A DNA stretch of 29,620 bases. Source: a virus. Within the stretch, counting starts at the first letter, position 1, and every line of letters begins with the position of its first letter. Shown here one piece after another: positions 12,575-20,110 of this stretch. The DNA lies in IMG/VR virus record IMGVR_UViG_3300020185_000187, positions 1-29,620 of that record; one strand, written 5' to 3'. Made by a program: the position numbers and the translations under genes. The notes below the pieces were generated by a model that was not told the origin of the DNA, did not search any database, and was given only the letters and a program-made list of their open reading frames with translations.

Positions 12575-13255
12575 TTAAAAGTTTTCAAAAGCAACGTGTT
12601 CTGGTTGAAATTGTGCTGTAAAAGTAACTGGTGCGCTGTCTGAATAGTCTAGTCTATCATGAGTAACATTTGTCATCATACAGTTAGACATAATAATCCT
12701 TCGTCCACGACCATCACCAGCAGCTGCTGGAGTATTTGGTGGACCAGCAAAAACTGATTCACGTGTGTCAGTAGTAGTTATAATAATTCTATTAAAGAAA
12801 AATCTACCTAACGAATTTATTGCGTTAAGACCGCTTGGTGTATTAATTACACCAGTAGTAGCATTTGAAGCAAACGGAGATTTAAGTTTACTTAATCCTT
12901 GTGAGTAATAATAAGAAGCATAAGAAGTAAGTAAATTTTGAAAGTGACCATCAACAGTATCATAAAATGTTATTGATGATGGTGAAATTTCCTGTCTAGT
13001 TGTCACAAATCTTTGATGATTGTATTGATTTAATCGTGTTACATTGTATTGATAGTCAGGCAGTTCAACTCCTGATACTCTATCAAATACAAATGATTTT
13101 CCATAACTTTCATCAGATAGTGTAGCAGCATCGTCAATTTCCATAAACACAGAAAAGTTAAATTTCTGTCTTGGCTTCTTGAACATTACGAGATCGTCGA
13201 CTCCGTAAATCGATGCTGCTGCATTAAGTGGACCAGTGCTAGAGGTTATTCCCAT
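12575..13255 (-). CDS. Second gp19-like tail tube family protein (226 residues)
   Basis: This protein follows gp19 after 6 nt and shares its layout: an N-terminal strand set (FKKPRQKFNFSVFMEI), a GVELPDYQYNVTRLNQYN segment matching the tube-protein loop, and a closing part MTNVTHDRLDYSDSAPVTFTAQF (residues about 194-216) that parallels NIQYGDMAYSASDQVQVTVQIQY of gp19. I read it as a paralogue that could form the end of the tube or sit at the baseplate (T4 gp54-like role possible). It shares the gp19 late promoter. Confidence 0.75.
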   Translation of the reverse strand: MGITSSTGPLNAAASIYGVDDLVMFKKPRQKFNFSVFMEIDDAATLSDESYGKSFVFDRVSGVELPDYQYNVTRLNQYNHQRFVTTRQEISPSSITFYDTVDGHFQNLLTSYASYYYSQGLSKLKSPFASNATTGVINTPSGLNAINSLGRFFFNRIIITTTDTRESVFAGPPNTPAAAGDGRGRRIIMSNCMMTNVTHDRLDYSDSAPVTFTAQFQPEHVAFENF

Positions 13256-13261
13256 TAGTTA

Positions 13262-13852
13262 TTAGCCTGTTGCGTTAACTAATGTGTTGTCTACTGTGCC
13301 GCCTGTAAGTGTGGCGTTTCCAGCAGCGTCATAAATCTCTGCGTTGTCGTATTGAATTTGTACTGTAACTTGTACTTGGTCACTTGCGCTATATGCCATA
13401 TCGCCATACTGAATGTTTGTGATGTAGCAACCGCTAAGTTCAAACTTGTCTAGTACACCTGGTGTTGGATTTGCTCCGTCAAGTGTTTCTATTGAAGTTG
13501 AAAATTTATAACCAGCACCTGCTCTTACACTACTTTGGTTAGCGTGGTCTACTTGTCTGTTAAGTTGGTTATTTAATTCTCTTAGTGTAACGCCATCAAT
13601 GTCGTCACGTAATACAATACTTACAGGTTCCCATGTGTGTTTGCCTGCTAAGTAAATTCTACTATTGTACGCATCTACTGGGATTTGTTCGTGTGTTAAT
13701 CCAGGTCTGCTTGTACTAATAACGTTTCTTGTTGGGGTAGCACTAAAGCCTTCACCCTCAAAAGTAACTCTGAAACGGTACTGTAGTTTTGGCATAATAG
13801 TAGTGGTGTTTCCTGAATTGTCTGGAACACCTAGTGTTGTTAATACTGCCAT
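13262..13852 (-). CDS. 19: gp19, tail tube protein
   Basis: Gp19 hexamers stack to form the inner tube through which DNA passes. The 196-residue protein is a little longer than T4 gp19 (163). It has the family pattern: LQYRFRVTFEGEGF near the N-terminus, the RPGLTHEQIPVDAYNSRIY loop (49-67), HTWEPVSIVLRDD and the closing CYITNIQYGDMAYSASDQVQ. GAGGAG precedes the ATG, and a TATAAATA late element lies 28-35 nt upstream, directly after a terminator for gp18. Confidence 0.92.
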   Translation of the reverse strand: MAVLTTLGVPDNSGNTTTIMPKLQYRFRVTFEGEGFSATPTRNVISTSRPGLTHEQIPVDAYNSRIYLAGKHTWEPVSIVLRDDIDGVTLRELNNQLNRQVDHANQSSVRAGAGYKFSTSIETLDGANPTPGVLDKFELSGCYITNIQYGDMAYSASDQVQVTVQIQYDNAEIYDAAGNATLTGGTVDNTLVNATG

Positions 13853-13879
13853 GTTAGTCTCCTCTATACTAGCTAATAC

Positions 13880-13887
13880 TATTTATA
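13880..13887 (-). promoter_or_regulatory. T4-type late promoter element TATAAATA before gp19
   Basis: A perfect TATAAATA, followed by a leader of about 20 nt containing GAGGAG. Confidence 0.88.
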
Positions 13888-13898
13888 AGAAATCAGTG

Positions 13899-13926
13899 AA
13901 AAAAAATGGACGCACTAGGCGCCCAT
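13899..13926 (-). terminator. Rho-independent terminator after gp18
   Basis: On the minus strand ATGGGCGC (13926-13919) pairs with GCGTCCAT (13913-13906), with one G-U pair, around a 5-nt loop. A run of eight T follows (13906-13899). Confidence 0.9.
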
Positions 13927-13951
13927 TAAGTTTGTAGTTATTTTAGTCTTT

Positions 13952-16330
13952 TTATGCGTTAGACAGTGTACCACTGTTAACGATACGGATTGGAATGTAA
14001 ATAAATTCTACTGATTTAGTTGGCTCAATTGCCACATCAATATATAATTCGTTACGGTCAATACGTGCTGGTGTGTTGTTGCTTGTATCACACACAACAG
14101 CAAAGTCTGTTACACCTCTGCGGCTTAAAATATCTGCCAAGAAACGTTCAAACACTTGTGCTGCTCTTGCTCTAGTCTGTGTATCGTTTTGTTCAAACAA
14201 GAATGGTCTAGCAATCTCATCAAAACGTTCACGTAAGTAAGCCACCAAGCGAGCAACGTTAACACGGTCAAGTGCTGTTGTTGTACTTGCTAATGTTTTC
14301 TGTCCAAATATAACTGTACCTTGTCCAATAAATGTTGTAATTGGATTTAGTTTGTTTTGATACATTTCATCACGTTGTCCTTGTGTAAGGCTAATTGCTT
14401 TAAACTCATTCTCACTAGTAATGTAACCAACTGAGCTTGCGTTTTGTACAACACCACGTGTTAATCCTGCTGGAGCAAACCATGGGAAACTAATGTTGTC
14501 GTTATAAGCAAATGTGTATAGTGCCATGTGACTTGCTGGAACAACTACTGTTTTACCTGTAACTGGCTCTGTTGAGTTGCCTGATGGATAGTATGCGGCA
14601 CTGTAAGTATTATTTGTTACTAAGCCATCTTCTCCATTTTCAGTAGCAACGTTACTATTTTTAACCCAACTAATTGCTTCAGTTGCAGTTTTGCGCATTG
14701 GTGTATCAATAATAATAAATGCTGTTTCACCACGGTCACTGTTTAGTGTTACTAATTCGTCTGTTAGTTCAGGATAGTTAGGTGCTGCTAGTAAACTATA
14801 TGCGTACTGCTCTTCACGTAAATCTGCTCCTGCTACTACTGCTTGCATGCCAGCCGCTACAACTTTACGTTGAGCAAATCTACCAAATGCGCCACTGCCA
14901 TCTGAATGATTAGTTGCCGCATTTCTCCATGCTGTGCCGTTCCAACTACGTACTGTATTTCTACTTTGTGCCATATTAACTACAAGCATTCCATCTGGAT
15001 AAATTGTCGCATCTGGAGCACCTGCAATACCAGCACCGCCGCCGAAAGTGTCGTCAATGTCAGCAAACAATACACCGTTTGCGCTTGTTTGGTCACTATT
15101 TGAATGTTTAACCCAAGCAGAACCATTATGCTGATAAATTTTAGGATAGTCACGGGCATTAGCACCGCTTGCTAATGTTGTGTCGACCCAAACATCACCA
15201 TCCGCTAATGCGGCGCCTAAGGTGTCTGTTGTTGGTGCTGTTGTGCTATATTGTACATCAGCTGCTGCGGTCCATGCAGAACCATTACTAGTATAAATGT
15301 CTAAACTATCAACTGTGTTATCAAACCAATATTGACCAGTTGATGCTGTTGCTGTTGGTGCTGCAATTTGTGCTAATAATGAAGAAGCTAATGCCAACGG
15401 TGCGCCTGCGCCGCTTACTACTAAGATATCAATTTGATCTACTGCTTCACCTAAAAGTATACCGCCTGCTGTGGCACTTGATGTTAGTGCTGTTGCGCTT
15501 GCGCCATCTTGTGGTACAAATGTAGTAATATCAGCATTATCTGAACCATCACTTACACCTACTACTGATTGTGGATTCCATGCTGTAGTAAATTTACTAA
15601 TAGCAATACTTACACCGTTACCTGGGCTTGTTGTTTTAACCCAAACATCGCCATTACTTGGTCCTACTGGTACGCTATAGTGTGGTGCTAGTGTTGCGCC
15701 TGCTGTTACCCATGCCGCTCCACTTTCTTTATAATATTCAATACTATTACTTAAAGTTGAAACTACGACGTGATATCCGCCAGTTACAACTGCTGCCGCT
15801 GGTGCTGTGCCTGCCGCTGTACTAATTACTTCTACTGTTGGTAGTTTGTTTTCCCATAGTCCACTTGTACTGTTATATACGTGGATACCATACTTACTAG
15901 CGTCTGTGTCTAACCAGTATGTATTTGCTGTTGAAAATGTACTTGTTGGTTGAATTGTTGTTGAATCTAATTCTGCTAGGTCAATATTAGCACGAACGAT
16001 AAAGGCTCGTGATCCTTGTCCTAGATAACTGTATGCGGCTAATAAGCCGTATTCACTTGTTTCGCTACCTTGTACAATAGCTGTTCCGCTTGTAGTGAAT
16101 GTTGGATTACCAAAATATTGTGTAAGCTCACGCTGTGATGTAACTGAAATTACATTACCAGCTTGTGTTGCTTTTGTAAATTTTGCGATACCATCTGATT
16201 CACTACCAGTTGGATCTGTTTTATTTTCTCTTGTTGCTACAACAATTAGTGGTACTGTTCCGTTTCCGGCGGCGCCATATGCGCTTTCATCAGTTACACT
16301 AACCTGTACACCTGGTGATACTAAAGCCAT
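13952..16330 (-). CDS. 18: gp18, tail sheath protein with inserted beta modules
   Basis: Gp18 forms the contractile sheath. The 792-residue protein is longer than T4 gp18 (659). The conserved ends are clear: MALVSPGVQVSVTDESAYGA with YFGNPTF and GQGSRAFIVRA at the N-terminus, and from about 485 the inner domain ending FERFLADILSRRGVTDFAV...VEFIYIPIRIVNSG. Between about 137 and 470 lie six short modules with an aromatic start and an NGSAW-like end (137-160, 186-208, 227-252, 332-354, 378-407, 445-469). These are probably exposed on the tail surface. GAGGAG precedes the ATG and AATAAATA lies upstream. Confidence 0.95.
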   Translation of the reverse strand: MALVSPGVQVSVTDESAYGAAGNGTVPLIVVATRENKTDPTGSESDGIAKFTKATQAGNVISVTSQRELTQYFGNPTFTTSGTAIVQGSETSEYGLLAAYSYLGQGSRAFIVRANIDLAELDSTTIQPTSTFSTANTYWLDTDASKYGIHVYNSTSGLWENKLPTVEVISTAAGTAPAAAVVTGGYHVVVSTLSNSIEYYKESGAAWVTAGATLAPHYSVPVGPSNGDVWVKTTSPGNGVSIAISKFTTAWNPQSVVGVSDGSDNADITTFVPQDGASATALTSSATAGGILLGEAVDQIDILVVSGAGAPLALASSLLAQIAAPTATASTGQYWFDNTVDSLDIYTSNGSAWTAAADVQYSTTAPTTDTLGAALADGDVWVDTTLASGANARDYPKIYQHNGSAWVKHSNSDQTSANGVLFADIDDTFGGGAGIAGAPDATIYPDGMLVVNMAQSRNTVRSWNGTAWRNAATNHSDGSGAFGRFAQRKVVAAGMQAVVAGADLREEQYAYSLLAAPNYPELTDELVTLNSDRGETAFIIIDTPMRKTATEAISWVKNSNVATENGEDGLVTNNTYSAAYYPSGNSTEPVTGKTVVVPASHMALYTFAYNDNISFPWFAPAGLTRGVVQNASSVGYITSENEFKAISLTQGQRDEMYQNKLNPITTFIGQGTVIFGQKTLASTTTALDRVNVARLVAYLRERFDEIARPFLFEQNDTQTRARAAQVFERFLADILSRRGVTDFAVVCDTSNNTPARIDRNELYIDVAIEPTKSVEFIYIPIRIVNSGTLSNA

Positions 16331-16364
16331 TTTATTCTCCTCTGGTCATATCTATCGATGTTAG

Positions 16365-16372
16365 TATTTATT
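16365..16372 (-). promoter_or_regulatory. Late promoter element AATAAATA before gp18
   Basis: One base differs from TATAAATA. A leader of about 30 nt with GAGGAG leads to the gp18 ATG. Confidence 0.7.
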
Positions 16373-16424
16373 AGAATAGCTATATATCAGGGGGGAAACA
16401 GGGGTTAACTACGTAGTTATTTAA

Positions 16425-16937
16425 TTAATTAGCACTATATGAGTCAATATGTGAGATAAGAGCATGTACATTAAACTCAAGATCTTTTAGTGTACCATTG
16501 TTACAAATAGTAAAGTCTGACATCCACTGTTCTAAACTCATACTATTTTTATTCTCTGGAGGTAAATGATCACTACGGTCAACCCAAATACAGTAATCAA
16601 ACACACCTGTATTTTTCATGGCATGGAATTCTTTTTTGTTTCTTAGCCCACAATAGATGTCATAAGCGTTAAACATTTCTCTACCTAGTGTAGCAGGATC
16701 CGGTACATTGTAATCACAGATAGCTTCATACCACTCTTGTCTGTGGTTATGTCGGTCAGCATAACATTCTTCTTCAGATTTATATCCATACTTGTCTTTA
16801 AGATCGTTGTATATAAATTGTAGACTACAAAATTTTGAACTGCTTTCAAAACTGTATCCATACGTGTCTCTGAGTATCTCACAGACAGTATCTTTGCCAT
16901 GGCGTCCATGACCTATTACTAGTAATTTTAATTTCAT
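16425..16937 (-). CDS. Deoxynucleoside monophosphate kinase-like P-loop protein
   Basis: Phage dNMP kinases supply dNTP precursors (T4 gene 1 is an example). The 170-residue protein starts MKLKLLVIGHGRHGKDT, a P-loop (GHGRHGKDT, 9-17) of the type seen in phage dNMP kinases, and continues with TVCEILRDTYGYSF, a DRHNHRQEWYEAICDYN segment and GLRNKKEFHAM, which fit the lid and substrate-binding regions. The ATG is fixed by the P-loop position. A strong TTGACA-N17-TATTAT promoter ends 6 nt before it, with no Shine-Dalgarno sequence, so the message is probably leaderless. An early metabolic gene here splits gp13 from gp18. Confidence 0.8.
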   Translation of the reverse strand: MKLKLLVIGHGRHGKDTVCEILRDTYGYSFESSSKFCSLQFIYNDLKDKYGYKSEEECYADRHNHRQEWYEAICDYNVPDPATLGREMFNAYDIYCGLRNKKEFHAMKNTGVFDYCIWVDRSDHLPPENKNSMSLEQWMSDFTICNNGTLKDLEFNVHALISHIDSYSAN

Positions 16938-16943
16938 GTTTAT

Positions 16944-16972
16944 ATAATAGCAAACCTAGTTGTAGTTGTCAA
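16944..16972 (-). promoter_or_regulatory. Sigma70-type promoter, TTGACA-N17-TATTAT, at the ATG of the dNMP kinase gene
   Basis: TTGACA (16967-16972) overlaps the end of gp13. TATTAT lies at 16944-16949. The expected start site falls on or beside the ATG at 16937. Confidence 0.85.
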
Positions 16973-17709
16973 CCGATAATTATACCTAAGCCAGCTTGGC
17001 CATCAGTATAAGTTTTAAGTTCATCATCTAGTTTGTCAATTGCCATTTGCGCATCACTACGCAATGCGTCAGCATTAAGACTAGTACCACCTTGTGGACC
17101 AGCAATAGTATTAAACTTACCACGAGCTTCTGCTAACATTAGTTTACTATATGCTAGTGCCAATTCTTTAATCCATGGCATGGCATATGTATCACTTAGT
17201 AATTCTTCTTCACTGCGCTGTTTATAAGTGTGTAAGTATACAGTGTCAGCGGCTTTAGTTCTGCGATGAATTGTTATTTTTTTACTAACAGTATTCCAAG
17301 TAAACAATAACTCTTTACCAAAAATACGACCAAGTGTTTCACGATGTTGTGATAAAGCATCAAATGTTGCTAGTCCGCCAGCTCTACCGCCGTGTAACAA
17401 ATAGTTGTTTAAATATGCTGCTTCGAATGGTTCCATATCAGCACCACCACTACCATTAAGTGTGCCACTTGCTCGTCTGTAAATGGTATAAACATCTATA
17501 ACTTCATCAGGTAAAGTATAGTCAGCAACATCAATTACTAAGTCTAATGTAATGAAGCTTTCTTCGACAGCGTTTTCACTACGCTGTCTATATTTTTCTA
17601 ATGCCTTGCGAATGGAAAGATCGTAGTGCTCTGGGTCGAGCTCTACGTCTACCATTTGTCCGCCTAAGCGAAGTTCGATTTCTTTAATTAATTCATCACG
17701 TTTTGCCAT
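16969..17709 (-). CDS. 13: gp13, neck protein
   Basis: Gp13 and gp14 close the filled head and join it to the tail. The 246-residue protein matches the gp13 pattern of marine T4-like phages: MAKRDELIKEIELRLGGQMVDVEL, DLSIRKALEKYRQRSENAVEES, a mid-part FGKELLFTWNTVSKKITIHRR, and a helical C-terminal part with PWIKELALAYSKLMLAEARGK followed by GGTSLNADALRSDAQ. T4 gp13 has 309 residues. A perfect TATAAATA element ends 5 nt before the ATG and no Shine-Dalgarno sequence is present. Confidence 0.88.
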   Translation of the reverse strand: MAKRDELIKEIELRLGGQMVDVELDPEHYDLSIRKALEKYRQRSENAVEESFITLDLVIDVADYTLPDEVIDVYTIYRRASGTLNGSGGADMEPFEAAYLNNYLLHGGRAGGLATFDALSQHRETLGRIFGKELLFTWNTVSKKITIHRRTKAADTVYLHTYKQRSEEELLSDTYAMPWIKELALAYSKLMLAEARGKFNTIAGPQGGTSLNADALRSDAQMAIDKLDDELKTYTDGQAGLGIIIG

Positions 17710-17714
17710 GTAAG

Positions 17715-17722
17715 TATTTATA
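17715..17722 (-). promoter_or_regulatory. T4-type late promoter element TATAAATA, 5 nt before the gp13 ATG
   Basis: A perfect late element starting directly after the TAG of the upstream gene. The 5-nt spacing to ATG points to a leaderless transcript. Confidence 0.85.
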
Positions 17723-18877
17723 CTATTTGAAGGCTTTTAGTAAAATAGTATCTTCATTAATCCTACCGTTCATTTTAATATCAGTAGTTTTCAGATATCC
17801 GAACTGTGTTTTAAGTTTATGATGTGTTACCTTTTTCCACTGTGGCAATATTTCACTTGGCTTACGTACTGTTTTTTGTCGGCTTGTCTTCTCATCAAAG
17901 AACTGAAGTGTAGTACCTTTAACTTGTAGTGTAGCTTCGTGTTGCGCATAGTAGATACCAAGTTTACGTGTTTTAGTATTAAACACAACTAGCGCACTAG
18001 CACCAATGATGTCTTGTGGAGGAATACTGCTAATACCGTAGTCTGGATCACTTGGCTTAAACTTCATCTTCTTAACTAAATCAACAGCACTTTTTTGTTT
18101 AGGCTTACGCACAGCTCTTGTTTGTTTCTTCTCAGCACGTAAAATGTCAAGTGCTTGAAAGATACGTTGGTAAAAACCATGTAGCTCTTTCTTTTCTTTT
18201 GTACTCAAGTGATTAAAACCTTCAGCAAGTTGCTGTTGCATATCGTCTTGTTTTTTAGGAGCAGGCAAGTTAATAAGTTCTTCTAGCTCTTGATACGCAC
18301 CTTCATAAAACTGCTGAATAAATCGAGCATGTCCTAGATTAACTTCTAACTTGCGGAATAGTTGTAGAGGTTGCTTGTCTTTAAGTGGATTCTTTTTAGG
18401 ATCACGAAGCCAATCATCTGCCCATTGATCAATCTCTTCCATTTTATCAATGGTTGCTTCTTGAAGTCTTTCCTGAATTGTAGGAACATACTTTACTTTT
18501 TTTGTAGTTAATTCAATCTTTTTAAGCTCAACAATCTGACGTCCTTCTTCTGCTAGACTCTTGATCCACGCATCTAGTTTACCTACATAATCAGGATGAA
18601 TTTTATCTGGAGCATTTTCTTCAATAAATGCGGCTGTTGCCCAATGGCTTTTACCACCAACTTTGTGGTCTGGTAACTTATTAATAGCTACTTGTACTTC
18701 TTTATCGTAGTTTTTCTTAATATAGTTCTTAACTTGATTTAACCACTCTTTTGACTCCATCATATAATGAATATGATATTGTGCTGTATGCCAATCCTTT
18801 GTAGGAACCATATCCCAAGCGCCTTTGCGTCTTGTAGCACGTACTGTTTTTTTCTTACGAGTTGATGTTTTAGCCAT
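17723..18877 (-). CDS. Basic protein of unknown function, 384 residues
   Basis: I do not recognise a family. The protein is lysine-rich, with a basic N-terminus (AKTSTRKKKTVRATRRKG), helical middle segments and a more folded C-terminal part (about 285-384: DIIGASALVVFNTKTRKLGIYYAQHEATL...). The first part around residues 25-80 (WHTAQYHIHYMMESKEW) could be a small globular domain. The composition suits nucleic-acid binding, but this is inference. The start at 18877 is chosen for AGGAG before the ATG. A strong sigma70-type promoter drives it, so it is probably early, although it lies between the neck genes 13 and 14. Confidence 0.8.
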   Translation of the reverse strand: MAKTSTRKKKTVRATRRKGAWDMVPTKDWHTAQYHIHYMMESKEWLNQVKNYIKKNYDKEVQVAINKLPDHKVGGKSHWATAAFIEENAPDKIHPDYVGKLDAWIKSLAEEGRQIVELKKIELTTKKVKYVPTIQERLQEATIDKMEEIDQWADDWLRDPKKNPLKDKQPLQLFRKLEVNLGHARFIQQFYEGAYQELEELINLPAPKKQDDMQQQLAEGFNHLSTKEKKELHGFYQRIFQALDILRAEKKQTRAVRKPKQKSAVDLVKKMKFKPSDPDYGISSIPPQDIIGASALVVFNTKTRKLGIYYAQHEATLQVKGTTLQFFDEKTSRQKTVRKPSEILPQWKKVTHHKLKTQFGYLKTTDIKMNGRINEDTILLKAFK

Positions 18878-18912
18878 GTTATTCTCCTGAACTATATTGC
18901 CGTTACTTATAA

Positions 18913-18941
18913 ACAATACACTATTTAAAAACCTTTGTCAA
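18913..18941 (-). promoter_or_regulatory. Sigma70-type promoter, TTGACA-N17-TATTGT
   Basis: TTGACA (18936-18941) and TATTGT (18913-18918) are 17 nt apart. It faces away from the gp14 late element, which starts 3 bp behind its -35 box. Confidence 0.85.
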
Positions 18942-18943
18942 GC

Positions 18944-18951
18944 CATAAATA
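18944..18951 (+). promoter_or_regulatory. Late promoter element CATAAATA, 5 nt before the gp14 ATG
   Basis: It matches TATAAATA at 7 of 8 bases and ends 5 nt before the ATG at 18957, with no Shine-Dalgarno sequence. It is the only clear promoter for the plus-strand block. Confidence 0.8.
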
Positions 18952-18956
18952 TACGT

Positions 18957-20099
18957 ATGCCACGTTTAACATTATATAAACCAACTAAAACTAACGATTT
19001 TCACTTTATGGATCGCCAGATCCGTGAGCAATTTTGGATTGGAGGCACAGGAGTTAACGTACACAAGTATGTAGGGCCAGCCGCACAGCCCAATCAAAAT
19101 GATCCATCACAGCCCAATTATATTGACGGACGTGAAGTGGATCCACTCAGTGGAGATTTTATTAATGTAGATAGTCTCATTAATGAAACTAAAATACAAG
19201 ACTTATTATTCTTGGAAAACAGAGATAGAAAATACGATCCAGACATTTACGATCTGCGTGGTATATATAATGTACAAGACAATGATTTTGACCTAACACA
19301 ATTTGGTATGTTTTTAGCAAACGATCAATTTTATATGACATTCCATACTAATGATATGGTTGAATTACTTGGAAGAAAACTATTACCTGGTGATGTACTA
19401 GAATTACCTCACTTACGTGATGATTTGTTATTAGATGCTAATAAAGCACCTATAAGCAAGTATTATGTAGTAGCAGACGGCAACCGTGGTGCTGAAGGAT
19501 TTAGTCAAACTTGGTATAGTCATATTTGGAGAGTAAAACTTAATCCACTTACAGACTCACAAGAGTTTAATGATATACTTGGCAATGCCAGTGACAGTGC
19601 TACAGTAAATTACGATATAAGCACATATAAGTCAGAGTTTAATGTTAGTGATGCGATTGTAGCAAGTGCTGCGCAAGATGATCCAGATGGTACAAGTTTA
19701 CTAGATCATTTATATGGTTTTGAACACGCAACTGCTGGTGGTGTTGTAATACAAGATAATACATATAACCATGGCGAAACAATAGCAAGTGGCAGTGCTT
19801 TTCCAGCAGATGCCAATGAAGGCGAATATTTTATTAGAACAGACTTTAGTCCGAACCGTATGTTTGTGAGAAGAGGTTCTAAGTGGAACAGAAGTTACGA
19901 CAACGTAACTGACAAGACTTGGGTAGACCGTACATATAACGCAAGTGATTATATTACAGAAGATGCCAAGTCAATGGTAAACGATGAAGAATTTAATAGG
20001 AAGCAAGCAATAAGTGATGTCATTATGCCACGTCCAGACAATAAAGTTAATAGCGAATATGTTGAAGACGGGTATACGGATGACGATTACGTGCTGTAA
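18957..20099 (+). CDS. 14: gp14, neck protein
   Basis: Gp14 works with gp13 in the neck of the virion. The 380-residue protein is longer than T4 gp14 (256) but has the family segments: LYKPT near the start, DRQIREQFWIGGTGVNVHKYVG (19-40), DLLFLENRDRKYDPDIYDLRG (82-102), FDLTQFGMFLANDQFYMTFH (111-130) and FSQTWYSHIWRVKLNPLTDSQEF. The added C-terminal part holds one aromatic beta module (288-314: EGEYFIRTDF...VRRGSKW) like those in gp18 and gp15. The start at 18957 is chosen because the protein begins MPRLTLYKPT and the late element lies just upstream. Confidence 0.92.
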   Translation: MPRLTLYKPTKTNDFHFMDRQIREQFWIGGTGVNVHKYVGPAAQPNQNDPSQPNYIDGREVDPLSGDFINVDSLINETKIQDLLFLENRDRKYDPDIYDLRGIYNVQDNDFDLTQFGMFLANDQFYMTFHTNDMVELLGRKLLPGDVLELPHLRDDLLLDANKAPISKYYVVADGNRGAEGFSQTWYSHIWRVKLNPLTDSQEFNDILGNASDSATVNYDISTYKSEFNVSDAIVASAAQDDPDGTSLLDHLYGFEHATAGGVVIQDNTYNHGETIASGSAFPADANEGEYFIRTDFSPNRMFVRRGSKWNRSYDNVTDKTWVDRTYNASDYITEDAKSMVNDEEFNRKQAISDVIMPRPDNKVNSEYVEDGYTDDDYVL

Positions 20100-20110
20100 G
20101 GATAAAAAAC

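Noticed and set aside
16404-16417. 14-bp palindrome TAACTACGTAGTTA between the dNMP kinase gene and gp18
   Set aside because: It has no loop and no T-run, so it is not a terminator; in AT-rich DNA it may be chance.
18878-18916. Upstream start (18916) for the 384-residue protein
   Set aside because: The extension would lie in the promoter region, while AGGAG sits before the ATG at 18877.
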